The position numbers and the translations under genes are program-made. This document shows, in pieces, positions 13,101 through 24,959 of a DNA stretch of 64,000 nucleotides. The stretch is from Actinia tenebrosa (Eukaryota > Cnidaria > Anthozoa > Actiniaria > Actiniidae). The stretch spans positions 1 to 64,000 of the forward strand of contig NW_022258914.1 in assembly GCF_009602425.1 (NCBI RefSeq), given 5' to 3'. The notes under the pieces were generated by a model, which saw nothing but the letters and a program-made list of their open reading frames with translations, was not told the origin of the DNA and did not search any database. Each line of letters begins with the position of its first letter. Positions within the stretch are counted from its first letter, which is position 1.

Positions 13101-14302
13101 GCGATTTTTGATTAACAGTGATTGTGGATAGTCCTTCATCTAGTTTTTAATGAATGCATTGTATGAACTAAGATTTTTACTAGAAGCTCTGGGGATTTTT
13201 CTAAAATTTCTACATGCAATTCTTGGTTTTCATATCTAATTACGAAATCATTTATCCTGTGCTAGTCAAAATCGAAGGAGCTCCAAATTAATTTCTATGA
13301 TAATAAAAATAAAAAAAGTCTCAAAAGGAATGAAACTTACATTTACTAATTATTTTGAAAACATGGAAGCTTTGTCGTCAATTTTCATTCAATCTTTAAT
13401 TAGTCAAACAAAACCTGAAGAATTGCAATTTGTCTCTAATGAAAAATAAATGTATGGTTAGCTCATTTACTTTGTTTTAAGAGGGAACTTCCGATTCATT
13501 AAAAGATGAACTCAAAAATTATCGTGATGATTAATATTCTAATAAATAATATATATTTATGAAAATATTAAGCTTAGTGTAAATAGATTTTATATCTATT
13601 AGATTTTTTCTTTAAAGTTCCTAGTTTATTTCAGTAGTCTTGATAAAAATACCAAAATTAAGGGTGTATATACGCTTAACAGAAATTGTCGGAAGACGTT
13701 TCTCATTATTAAGATAAAATTAAAGGAATTTAATAATTCAATAAAATTAACTTCGTTAGTATTAGTATTAACGATAAACTTGAATGTTAATACAGATATG
13801 CTTTATATATGTTAGTATAGTATATATTAGTATCATAGTTTAAAAATATAAACTCCTTTAGAAAACACCTATTCAGAAATTTGAGCCCAAATGCACACGT
13901 GTCATACTAGAACTTTAACACACACACACAAGACAATTCAAAATGGACATGTATAAACCCAAAAACAAAACCTTGCGAACAGGAAGCTAGATGTTTTCCA
14001 TTCGTGCTGAAGTCCAGATCAAGAACTTGGTCTGTATGGCCTTTGAGGATAGCGAATTGAGTTTTATGGCTTTTAACAACAGAGCTAGCTTTCTTCTTCG
14101 ACCCCTTCGTCTGCGACTTCCTACCATTCTGGGTCTTTTGATCTAAGCTATCTTTGGTTTCTTTAGACTTAGATTGATCACTACTACGAGAAGGTTTGTT
14201 TCTCAAGCTAAAAAATACAAATGCGGCTAAACCTAAAGCTCCTAAAAACAAAGAAATCGCTATAAACCCGAATGCACTTTCTAAACCCGTTCCGTCCGCC
14301 AT
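4106..14302 (-). CDS. TBL2: TBL2, transducin beta-like protein 2 (ER-anchored WD40 protein), 12 exons, 445 aa
   Basis: Exons, in order of translation: 14302-13972, 11217-11166, 10498-10445, 6934-6726, 6274-6188, 5896-5835, 5524-5451, 5263-5214, 5046-4852, 4612-4452, 4240-4209, 4136-4106. Phases agree throughout and give 445 codons, against about 447 for human TBL2. The start is ATG at 14302 (aagATGGCGGAC). Residues about 9-31 form one membrane segment, then a Lys/Ser-rich linker, then WD40 repeats: LKGHTDQVLDLDFSTNGKHL, DRTVRLWSVKDF, LANGNTIRVFKTTKK, SKDTTIVIWNLKG, SPCGRFVASAGFTPDVKLWE, SKDGTWRVWDID, NDRQIRVWHN. The C-terminus is a short coiled segment, GRLEQQILEAR then ASLDKLNVQ, split over two micro-exons of 32 and 31 bp. 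In vertebrates TBL2 is an ER membrane protein that binds PERK in the unfolded protein response; that role is inferred by orthology. Introns 2-4 are long and repeat-bearing. A second WD40 exon upstream (14677-14872) could be an alternative first part. Confidence 0.93.
10588..10735. mobile_element. MITE-like element, family B, copy 1 (TBL2 intron)
   Basis: The left end carries taatgttttcacatttcaaa and tgtcattctcttgaga; the right end carries actctagggaatgacacatg. The arms are imperfect inverted repeats. Copies of the same layout are at 37917-38062 (P450 intron) and 42803-42952 (GNB1L intron), with pieces near 5595-5770. Confidence 0.65.
12817..12972. repeat. 156-bp near-perfect palindrome (TBL2 intron 1)
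   Basis: From cagtaatgatgaaaaggtaa at the left to ttaccttttcatcattactg at the right, the two halves are reverse complements with only a few mismatches; the centre lies near 12894-12895 in a loop of about six bases (ccgatg). The arms contain acttactgacgtttcgga. The structure can extrude a cruciform on DNA or a long hairpin in the TBL2 pre-mRNA. It is probably a short palindromic DNA transposon. Confidence 0.85.
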
Positions 14303-14676
14303 CTTGGATTTGCGGCACCTGTGCAGAGCCTCGATATGATAGTAACGCTTCTCGCGCGTTACCGATGTTAACGTTCTTTTCACGAAAAACGCACGCTTTT
14401 ACCGCTAAACTCGAGTTGTCCGAATGCTTTTTTCCAAAGACTAGCGCAGCAAAAACTTAAAAAAGAGGAGTCCGAACTTTTTCCTATTAATTTAAATAAA
14501 AATGTACACAAGCCGTAGTAGAAATTTCACAGTGTGCTGGATTTGAGATCCGAAAAAAAATCGAAGAAAAAAATGAGTAGTAACTATAAAACAAAGTGCT
14601 TCATAAATGACAAAGCTAAACACAAATCGATTTGTCGCGAATGCATTGAGTATTTTTTTTCCTGACAATCATTTAC

Positions 14677-14872
14677 CTGAAGAGCTTGAAATAATGTATT
14701 TGCCATTGCTACTGAACTCGACGCCTTCGACGAAGGTTTTGTGGCCCATGAGACTGGCAGCTTGCAGAGGATGAGTTGATACAGGCATATTGATTCCAGT
14801 CAGTTGAATCTTTAAACTGCGTTTCCTTACACTAACTTTTTTCCCTACTTGGGTATCCAGGATGGTATCGCG
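14677..14872 (-). CDS. Second TBL2-like WD40 exon (alternative exon or relic of a duplicate)
   Basis: The acceptor ggttttcag precedes 196 bp of uninterrupted frame, which ends at the donor TTCAG|GTAAAT. It enters at phase 0 and leaves at phase 1, the same exit phase as TBL2 exon 1, so it could splice to the exon at 11217 and recreate a GAT codon (D of the DRT motif). The protein ends with HPLQAASLMGHKTFVEGVEF then SSNGKYIISSSS. From memory, this resembles human TBL2 (HRLLAAALKSHSG...FSSNGKYLATC) more closely than the first exon at 13972-14302 does. No upstream start exon was found before 18.5 kb. It may be an alternative N-terminal exon fed by another promoter, or the remains of a tandem copy of TBL2. 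Confidence 0.6.
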
Positions 14873-17800
14873 CTGAAAACCAAATTAACCTCTATTATAA
14901 CCGAAATCTTATCAATTCTTAACTACAGAAATTAACTCGTCCAACCTATTATTTTCGAGTAAATTGCCGGTGCTTGTTTGTGGAAAGCGTGAACAGCGTC
15001 TTTCGGTTAGGACATGGATGGCGATTGGTGATGGACCTGCTTGTTAGCAGGTAGATTCTGTCGTAATCTTGGCGCAGCGCCAATGTTTCACGCTTTGGGC
15101 GTGTTTCAATGTTTATCAAGTGCCTACATCGATTTAACCTGAAGTATAAACTATATCATGGTTAATTGGCCAAATATAAAGCGGAAAGAACGAGCCGATT
15201 GTTTGTCCAACCTCAGTGAGATTGAGCTGAATGGGTTCATTAATTGTCTATTAACCACAGTAAATCTAATGATACCCCTTGTGTAGCAACTCACATTATT
15301 CACAGCTCTTATTGGCCAGTGGGTTGTGCCTGTAATCTCAGGGTAATCTTATATAATTTTAGAAGGCTTTGTATTTTTCAGTGCGTCCTTTTCCCCCCCA
15401 AAATGCACTAAAAACCTTTTAAGTGCAAAAACTTTTTTTCTTAACAATGTCAAACCAGACAAAAGTTTTTTTACCAAGTGTACTTTTTAATCCCACATCT
15501 TTCCTTTTTCTTTCTTCTTTGATACTATACCAATCAATGATATGATTTATTACTATGAAAGAACCATTCGATTGAGTTCGGTCATTTCCAAAGTTCGTAC
15601 ATCGAGATTGCCAATATACCTTGTCTGAGTTTATTATTATCTGGTTTAGATCACCTTGAATTTAGAAAAAAAAATTCAATTAAGAAATCGTCTGAAGGTC
15701 TCAGAGACAAACGGACCAGCGGAAGCTCACCCACATACGCTTCCGTCTCGAGTTCATTCTTCTGGCGAAAAATCCCACCGAAATATTTCAGGTTGTACTA
15801 TCATTCTTGACTTTATCCAAATGTAAAAGACAGCTCTTATCTTTCAAGAGCTTTTTTCAATCCTTATTCATTTGACTGTACTTTTTAAGGCGAGTTATCT
15901 ACTGCATGTACGTCAGAAGAGCACCGTATTTATTATTTTGCTAAAAATAGTACTCCTTCATCGCACTGGGTGCTCTGAATGTCTTTGGTCGTAATCTTAT
16001 ATTACTTCTTACGATATTTCTGGAAAGAGAAATTATGCCTTTAAGAAGACAAATAGTCCGATAAGCTGCTGTCTTATATAGACTTTTTGTCAATTTTGGC
16101 CCGGATTATTTGGCTTGTGTTAACTAGTACTCGAGAAGCTATGAACATTGCACGTACACACTAGTTCGTTCTTACGTATTGGAAGTTGCTAGAGGTAACC
16201 CCTAGCCAATTAACGAAATTTGCGACGCAAAACCTGATGAAATAATTATTTCTTCTCGTTTTGAAAAACAAAAACACTCGATTTGTTTCTGTATGTTTTA
16301 ATTAAATTTAAGATTCCAGAGGTTCAATTATCTTGGACATTTTTTAAATCGAAGGGAGTATTTCCACATGGGGGGCAGTCATGATGTTTTCAAAAATACA
16401 AAAAATGATGAATTGGTGCGAAGTTTTTTATTCAACAAATTGAAAGGAAACGACAGGTGCTCATACTGATATGAAAATGCTTTAAATTTAGGGCGAAATC
16501 CCTAGTCTGCGTGATGTTTACGAACAATAAACCTTTAAGGTTTTCTGTGTAAACGAGCAAAAATCAAAAATGACCTCTTCATTTAGACTCAGACTAAACG
16601 CGGTGATTAGGTATGGTTTTCAGCGTGAGGGAGATTCAGATGATTAATTATCTTCAGGACGAGGGGCAGAAATTTTGCTCTTAAGTACGTACTGACTCAA
16701 CCGCTAAAGTGAAGTGAATCAGTTTTTTTAAAAACTAGTTAATTCCATCGCAGACTGAGACTTGTAAGGGATTNACTTTCAATTCCATGGCCAGAACTGA
16801 TTGATCCCGCTAGGATCAAGCGAGAGGAAAAGAACTTTCCCTGCTTCCTAGCGGTGTCAAAAAAAAAAAAGGCCGCCACTCGCAGGGTATAAGATTTGCT
16901 TTTTTCTCTTGACATTTTACTTTTACTTCATCAAAATCAGTACTCTTTTTCAGATCGCCGACTAAACACACTTTCAATCAAAAGAGCCATTACTTTGCTA
17001 TTTATTTTCTATTTATATTTCTCACAAATAATTGTACGATACATACATGTCTGATCTCATTCTCATATCAATTGGAATTTCGATACTGAACACGAAAGGA
17101 AAGCGCGCTAACTCATTAAATCTTGATTGCATTTCATTTCATTTTGTTTGAGGACATTTTTAAAGCGAGAGTTCTTAAGTAGGCTGCTCTGTGATCAAAG
17201 CAGTTCAAAAAAATCGAATTACAAAACAGATAGACGGCTATTAGCCTTATTATCCCCTTGCTGATGTTTTGATCTTTTTATTCTAAGTTTTGTGGCATGA
17301 GAGTTCATTCAATATGGTGACATCACCCCTAAGGTATTTTGACTGAGTCAAGTACACTAATATAGGCTAACTATGGCTACTAATAGAACAGAGGTACTGT
17401 GTAAGAGCTAAACTAATAGAAATGGGAAGCCAGGCGGGAAACGTAAATAAAAATATCTCAAATACATTTTGAGACGAACCGCGAACTACTCGCTCGAGGA
17501 AAACAATATGTTTGGTCAACATTGGCATTAATTTTCGTAAAAACTAATCACCTATTGCAAAACATGCATAGTTGTGATGGGAAATATCATAGTTAATGGA
17601 CTATGAAATATTAAGCGTTAACGCATATCGGCTCCAGATCTGACTCCAGATTAAATATATTCAACGGTTAAGAATTAAAGCCGCCAAAGGCGAAGGGAAA
17701 TATTCGGTGCTATGATGGAAAGAAACTTCGAGATGATTATTATCTTGCATTAATGCTTCTTTCATTATTTATTAAATAATTTCAGTCAATATTTAAAAAT

Positions 17801-18506
17801 ATTGACTAAAAATTTCATTAGTGATCATCACAGTTTTGTTTAAAATGATGACGTCATAGACATGGGCTATACCTGTGGTGCGTAATGAAGCCAGCTGGAG
17901 TTTTGGTTTTCACTAGCGATGTATGCAAGCAAAAATCCAAGCAAAGTAGAAAATTCTCAATAATTGTGATTGCATCGAGTCTGTTTTTTTACAATGAAAT
18001 ACTAGTAAAGAATTTTGTACTTGTGCTTATGCTTGCAGCGCTAGTGAAACCAGACTTAAAAGTAAGTAGGATTCGATCGTACAACGGCAATTGATTGGTA
18101 AAAATCAAAAAATCTACTTTAGAGTGCGCGCCATATTTCCGTGAAACATAACCAAATATTGTAATGCCGGAGTGAACTTTTAGTTAGTTGACAACATAGT
18201 TGAGCTCGTGAAAAAGACTTTTATTTGGGCCCGCAGTAATTGGTTTAACGCTGTCGCGGTTTCCCTGTCATATATACATAGATTTTTCCCGGTCATATAT
18301 ATCCCCTGTTTGATATATTGTAAAATACAAAAATTATGTAATTATATATGACAAAGTTAATAGATAAAATAATTGCTTTACGGATATATGGCGTGCACTG
18401 CGCGCACTTCATGTGTCACAAGGTCCGTGTGCTGGGCTTCCTGTGGTGTGTGTCCCATATATGGCAAGAAGTTGCATCCGGGATCTGATGTCTGAAAATC
18501 GCCGCC
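14873..18506. other. Spacer between the TBL2-like exon and BCL7
   Basis: No recognisable exon was found on either strand. The region should hold the promoters of the divergent TBL2 (-) and BCL7 (+) genes. It includes an AT-rich stretch, a small inverted-repeat element at about 17898-18058 and a hairpin near 17775-17815 (ttcagtcaatatttaaa and its complement). Confidence 0.45.
17898..18058. mobile_element. MITE-like element, family G, copy 1
   Basis: The ends ttttggttttcactagcgat and the reverse complement of gctagtgaaaccagacttaa form short inverted repeats around about 160 bp, with gcttatgcttgcagcgctag inside the right arm. The same ends recur in the larger arrangement at 24074-24460. Confidence 0.6.
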
Positions 18507-21323
18507 ATGATGAATAGAAGTGGGGTTTTGCGATTGGAAACTCGAAGCCGGGCTAAAGATGATGTTAAAAGGGTTATGCTCTCAGTGGAACGGGTTAGAA
18601 AATGGTAATTACTCCCGGAAGCACGACTGTGACATATTTATCATTTTTTAAGTTTATTTGGGCATTTTTTCGCCATACTCTAAAATGGCATTGAAGCGGT
18701 CATTTGGAACAATGGCAAAATCTGTAAAATTCGTTTGAATGAAAATTCAAACCGGTTGTAGAGGCAGCTCTTTTCTTTATACATTGGAAGTTAACGCGTA
18801 ATTTTTTTTGTTTTGACTAGGGAAAAGAAATGGGTTAACGTAGGTGCTGGAAACAACTGTACATTGAAAGTTTTCAAATGGGTGCCAGGTTGGTTGTCGT
18901 TTATAGCACTATTTCTCTCTCCATATTGGTACATTTTTATAAATTCAAGACGACAAATATAACCTTTACTTGCATTTGTTTTAATATTTCAAACCTTTCA
19001 TTGATCATTTTTTCGTTTATATCTTTTTATGATGTTTTTGATATTTTGACAGCATGTTTGACACATTGACAGGACGGTTGTATTTCTTCTTTAAATGATG
19101 TTTTACTTCCGGTTTATTTTATTTCCGGCGAACGAAGTCTAATGTCTTGCATAATACACTGTATAAGTCTTTTATTCTTAGCTTATATAGTTTTTTCACT
19201 GACATGAAATTCACAAACCCATTGTGTCCATTATCCAGTAATTTCATGAGATGTGAGACAAGATTTACAGATAAGCTTTTGGTCACTGCTTACTGTTATA
19301 TTTATACTTCTTTCAGTCGCTATCCAAGAGGGTGATAAGAAACAGGTAGGCCATGATTCAATACTCTTCATGGGTAGATATAGGATTGAGTAGGGTGTGA
19401 CAAAATTAAGGAGATGCACCAATCAATTCCAAGAACGAAAGGGGGCTTAAGGGGCNCCCTGTGATCTTCCTTGAAATGTGTCCGGTCACTACTCTTTTTA
19501 ATATCAAATAGAATATGGCATTATGAAGTGATGGTATATAAATAGCATGGATCTAGAAAAAAACTTGTTATTTTTCTCCTCTTTAGAACAAAAAAATTGA
19601 TGCCAAAGAAAATTCTTTAAATGGCACTGGTAAGTACGAGAGAAAACATATTGAAAAAGTCCAACGTTTTATCCTATATAAAAGGCTAACCACAAAATAT
19701 ATTTTCCTTTAATCAAGTAGAATACTTGGAAAAAGACAATCAGTCTGTAACATCAAGCACAGGGGATCTTAATGAAGACAGCAATGCCTCATCTCCAGTG
19801 ACAGCAACAGAACAACGTGTTACGAAAGTGCCATTCCAAATAAAGAATGGAACTGCAGAACAGCTAAACAACTCTCACAGTGTTGTTCCACATCTAAGTC
19901 CTACTAAGAGGAAACATGAAGAAATAGAAGACCCTGACACAGTGGATGATAATGGTAAAGTTTTTAACTCCTTTAGAATCTTAGATATATCTACCAAAAT
20001 ATTTTTTACTAATGAGTTTTTACATTTTGATAAGTATGATGTGGCTGGCCATCAGGTTTGGCCATTGAGCAACAGTTATTTTTAGCCCTGGACAGTATGA
20101 AGGGTGTAGGATGGCCTCACTTGTCCAATATTTCAATGACATATTTGTGAATTCAAATCTCTATTAAGCAGCACAATTCTCCACCTCCTCCCCTAATGAG
20201 ACTTTGCTCTGCTGTTGCTGTGTATGTGAAGTTAGTGGGTGGTTGTATCTTAGTTTCTATGACAATTTAGCAGTGTTTTATCTTGTCAAAAATCAAAAGG
20301 AAATGATGAAAACAGTGAGAGGGATAGTTTTCTGCAAGATGAGAACTCAAACAGTGCATTCGACATCAATGAAGATAGCAACATGACAAGCATGAATGGG
20401 GAAAATGATACAAATGATGGGGAAGATATGGAAAACAGCTTTGGAAGCCAATATGTTAATGAAAGTGAAGTTGATTCACAAGCAAATGATGACAGTAATG
20501 TGCAAATCAATGAAGATAGCCAAGGTCCAAGTCAAGATGAAGGTGAAGAAAGTAATATGGCACCATCAATAGCAAGGTAAGCTATAACTTAGTCTAACCA
20601 TATAAAATGTAATATATGAAAACCCAAGTATTCTTTATTTTTCTAAAGTGAGGAAAGTGCAACAATCTCATATAGGCTTGGTATGGGTATGCTTGAAAAC
20701 GAAGAGAATTCAAGAGACTGTGATTCTACCAATGATGGCCAAACCAAAGATTCTGTTACACCATTTGAGAATGATTCTGAAACAAGGGCTATTGATAGTC
20801 TTGTAGAACTCAAAAAATCTGATAATCCTCCACAACCACCAAGAGTAGCTACAGAGCATTCACAAGCAGATAGTCAACCAAATGAACCAAAGCAATCAAA
20901 TGAGGTAAACAAGTTATGAGAAGTAGTAGGCTGTGGAAGAATAATTGTGGTATGAAAATTACCTGCCATAATGAGGAAGATACAGTGTCTAAGCATCTTC
21001 CACACTATGTTGTGTTTGGTGAAATTATTATTTTACTTTTTAATGTAATATGAAATCTACTCCCATTTATTTTTTTTTTTTCTCGTCAACTTTCTTTATT
21101 TCATCCGAAATCTGCTCCTCAATAATCAAAAAGTTTCTCATTTAACAAACTCTGTTAAACAGTATTTCCTATACAGTATCTCGATTTTAAACACTGGAAA
21201 AAAAGTATAGCATTAAGTAAATACTTATTCATTTCTTACTGTTATCTCACTCTATTTCAGGATACTGAAAGTCCACCTTTAAAAAAGCACAGACCAGCAT
21301 CAGAGGAATCAAATTCTCAGTAA
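18507..21323 (+). CDS. BCL7: BCL7-family SWI/SNF (BAF) complex subunit, 8 exons, 355 aa
   Basis: Exons: 18507-18604, 18821-18888, 19317-19345, 19587-19629, 19721-19954, 20300-20576, 20649-20904, 21261-21323; phases agree and total 356 codons including stop. The ATG lies in a very strong context (gccgccATGA). The first 50 or so residues are the conserved BCL7 domain: LETRSRAKDDVKRVMLSVER, VRKWEKKWVNVG, then CTLKVFKWVPV. Family members (BCL7A/B/C in vertebrates) are accessory subunits of BAF chromatin remodellers in the nucleus. The rest is a long Asp/Glu/Ser/Asn-rich, probably disordered tail with a basic patch SPTKRKHEE and a final PPLKKHRPAS. It is longer than human BCL7 proteins (about 200-230 residues), owing to acidic exons 5-7. 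Exon 3 is only 29 bp. BCL7 converges with CNTD1, with 387 bp between stops. Confidence 0.93.
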
Positions 21324-21710
21324 CATTAAACCATGCATTAAAATACTTTACATTTATTATATATGACCTAAGATCAAAATTTATTTATGACTTATGCCAA
21401 CACAAAATGTACACAATGTATATATAAGTATTTTCTTTGCATCATTGAACAGTAACCCATTTCTGAATTCTTTTTGTCATGTGATAAAGATTGTTTGTAC
21501 CATACAAGTATATGTATTTGAATTTTTGTAATATTTTGCTTTACTTACTAAGCTTTAAGTTTAAAAGACTAAAACACTTTAGTTAAAGTATTTTGAAGTA
21601 GGATTACAAGTGTATGCAATAAGCTATATTTTCTGTTCTTTCTTAAGCTACATCTACAAAAACACTCGATCAATCCATTAGTGGTGTTTGGTGGGATTAA
21701 AATGTGAAAC

Positions 21711-23379
21711 TCATAAGATAATTTCTAGAATAATTGTTCCAAAGTCCAAAATGTCATCCTGTGGGATTTGAGTGATACAGCTCAGCTGTTCAATTACCTG
21801 AAAGGAGAAAAATAAAGGCAGCCATATTATTTGTTATTTATACCATCCTTTAAAAATAGAAAATTGAATACGAACATGAAAGGTGGAAAGGCTTAAGTAG
21901 ATCTTAAAGAAAATATAATGCTAACAAGTATAAAAAGATCATGATAACAAACCATATCACTCATTGACTGATCAACTATGTAAGAAGCTGTGCCAATCAC
22001 ACTGACAGCCATTAACATGTTGTCACTAGCCAGAACAGCAAGTTTTTGCCTGTCTTCTTTGGTACATTTTTCACCTGTGGCAGCCATGCAAAGCTTAGCA
22101 TAAAGCTCATAATGCCGCAGATACACTATGTCTAGGACCTTCATGGAAATGTCATGTAGAACTTTCACTTGGGCTTTTGTGTCATTGTGACCTGGTTTTG
22201 TTTTGACAAAAAGAAATGAATTTGCTATTGAAACAAATGGAAAAACGTTCATTATTGCAATATAGTAGCCACACGCTTTTCTACTATTATGACTCAACAA
22301 CATTATCAATACCACATATCTTTCCTTCCATTAAACCCCCTCCCCCCTCTCCCCCCTTCCCCAGCTATCTAGACCTTGCTATGGACCTGACAGGGGAGTT
22401 CACTTCTGACATTCTCTTTTATGTCTTTCACTTGGGATGGGAGGGATCTTAATGAATGATGCAATAAGAAATAATTTTGTTACTTTTAGAAAGCTAGGGT
22501 GGATAGTCAACCTAAAACCATGATCCTCACCAAGTATCTCTAATATCGTTTCCAAAAATGCGAGGGGAGTGCTAAAGAGAACATAATAGTCCAAAGTTTT
22601 TAGAATTCTTAGTTCTGACTTCAAAATGCTTTTCGTCGAGTAATGGCTTCCGATGGAGTTGAGAAATCTTCGAGCTTTGTTAGGTGTGATTGTCTGTAGA
22701 AAAAGTGAGTTTCCGTAAAAATACAAAAAGCGAAAACAGAGTAAAAAGTTGGGATTTCTTCAAGATTACCTCGTAGTGTGACAACAGCTTACTAGCAATT
22801 TGAGTACAAGAAACAATGCGAAGTGGTAGTTGAGTTTTAATGCGTTTTTCGACATCGCGCCAATTTGCCTTCTGGTTTTCATCAGTATTAGAACGAATGA
22901 ACTCGTACAGTTCGCTGATATGTTTGGCCATGAATCTTTGTACGAAGTAGCCATGTACGAAGTGGGGAAAAAAACAATCCAAGTGTTAGCAACANGAACA
23001 TGCAACAATAACATGAACTATTACATGAATTTTTTCTATGGGTTGGTTTACCTGTCAAAAATTTCAATTGCCAGATAGCGAGCTTCTGAAGGCAGTGAAA
23101 GTTCTTGACAAAGAAGAAAAAAATATTCTGAAATTCAATACAAAAATCAATAAACTCTTGATGAAAAGTTTGAATGCATGTCTCAACAAACGAAACTAAA
23201 ATACCAGCAGTTTTTCCTCCTCTGAAAAAACCCTGTCGTTCCATAGCATTATCCATATTTTTCTCATTTTCTTCTGCAAGAACATAAAGGGTTTCTTCAA
23301 GAAGTTCAGCCGACATTCCCAAAGCTCTCATGTTGAACAAAGGTTCAGGAGGAGTTCCAAATATTCGTTTCTTGTACAT
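21711..23379 (-). CDS. CNTD1: CNTD1, cyclin N-terminal domain-containing protein 1, 6 exons, 301 aa
   Basis: Exons: 23379-23205, 23127-23052, 22935-22770, 22693-22531, 22191-21953, 21797-21711; phases sum to 302 codons (human CNTD1 has 330 residues). The start chosen is ATG at 23379; an in-frame ATG lies upstream at 23436, with poorer context. Recognition rests on the cyclin-box stretch: EYFFLLCQELSLPSEARYLA, then EIFDRFMAKH, LPLRIVSCTQIASKLLSHYE, LKSELRILKTLDYY, STPLAFLETILEILG, and the C-terminal MAVSVIGTASYIVDQ. In mammals and nematodes (COSA-1) CNTD1 acts in meiotic prophase to mature crossover sites. That role is inferred by orthology. The minus-strand AATAAA at 21358-21353 would place the end of this transcript inside the BCL7 3' region, so the two transcripts may overlap. 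Confidence 0.9.
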
Positions 23380-24073
23380 GCTTGAAGTTTTCTTTTCCGA
23401 AATTATTAAAAGTACAGAATATTTATAGATAAACAAGAAAAGTGTTTTTAAAAAGCGACTGAGAAATCAAAACAAAAGTTTGAAAAGAAATAAGTGAAAA
23501 TCAGCGCAAGCGCGTCAAAGTTTTCGCGCCATAAAACACAATTAACCACAACATAATGGGCTACCTGTGTATCATACAGGGCAGTGATATTGTGAAAGTA
23601 AGGTTATTCAATGGATTCAATTTGTTTATTTTTTACTAAATAACATCGATCATGAGTGGGTCGACTCGATTTAGGGTCAGGAGTCTCCTTCCTTGTCTTA
23701 TATAAAGGGGAAGGGAATTTTTTTTAAAAATTCGCTAAAATGGCTCGAAATCACCACTAAAGAACTAGGATGTCGTAAACAACACTTCATGTGAGTAGAT
23801 ATTAGCTTCTATTTATTTTATTTTTAATTTTTTTCCCCTAAAATTACATTCAGCTCTCAAAGCTTGTATGGGCTTCCTGTGATCTAACTAGCGGTCTATC
23901 ATCAATGCTGCATTCTGATTGGATGAGCTACTACTAGGCTATGAGTTATGGCCTACTAGTAGTGAAAAGTGCCGGCTTTGAAAGCCAAAACATTGGCAAT
24001 TTAACTTCATTTAAATTGTTTGCATCTATATATTTGGCCGACTAGTTGGATTTAACTAAAAAAACAACAACAA

Positions 24074-24460
24074 AGGCGGGTTTTTACTAGCGACATAATA
24101 AGCGACGGGAGCATGAGCATAAGATCTTTATGTTCTAGTGAAAATGAATGTGACGGAAGCATAAGAAACACAATAGGAAGCCATTGTTTATACAAGAATC
24201 CAATATGTGCAGGGGACTGAATACGAGAATTTGATTGGCTTACCACCTTGTGCTCCTAGTCTATTCTGTATGTTAGCGACGGAAGCATAAGAATCTGGTT
24301 TTCTCTAGCGACGTAAGGACGGAAGCAGAAGCAGAAGCATAAAAGAAATAGGAAACCTTCCGTTCCTTCTGCTTACGTCTCCGTTTTTTGATTTTCACAG
24401 GAACATAAGACGTCTCTCGCTTCTGCTTCTGCTTCCGTCGCCAGTGAAAACCAGGCTTAA
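24074..24460. mobile_element. MITE-like elements, family G, two stacked copies
   Basis: Three ends of one family are seen: tttttactagcgacataata at about 24079, ctggttttctctagcgacgt at about 24293, and, inverted, cgtcgccagtgaaaaccagg ending near 24456. The inner pair (about 24291-24460) shares gacggaagcagaagcagaag and its complement and forms a 170-bp hairpin element. The outer left part looks like a second, partial copy. Confidence 0.6.
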
Positions 24461-24815
24461 GTCATCTCGCCTCATGGGCTATTGACTCATAGACTCGTTA
24501 GNTTGCGCAATGAGATTGTCATATTAAATGACTTTGTTTCAGTTCAAAAAACGAGTAATCACACATTTTTCAACTGGAAAGTAGCAAGGTTACCCGGGAA
24601 TGCGCAACAGGCCTGGTTATAAAAAATACTTTAATATATTACTGGCAGAATCTTATAATTACAATTAAATAAAATAGCGCTGTATGGCTTCATCCATGAA
24701 ATAGATATTTTACTAATACACATTAGTAGACCCTAATTCAATCGTTTTCTTTTGTGCATATTTGACCATTACACGATTAGTATCTTTAATTTCGTGGGTT
24801 AAATAACTAAATAAT

Positions 24816-24959
24816 AGTAATTGAACTGAGTGGAGTGCAATTTGGTCTGAAATCAAACGCGCGATTACAAAATCACACGACCGCGTAACGGGAGTGTGAT
24901 TTGTAATTGCAAGTTTGATTTCAGACCAAAATTGCACGACACGAAGTTCAATTACCACT
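24816..24959. mobile_element. Hairpin MITE-like element, family E
   Basis: The left arm agtaattgaactgagtggag ... ttggtctgaaatcaaacgcg pairs with the right arm, which reads cgttggtctgaaatcaaac-type sequence on the other strand and ends ttcaattaccact. The arms are about 60 bp with a few mismatches and the centre is gaccgcgtaacgggag. No coding capacity. Confidence 0.7.
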
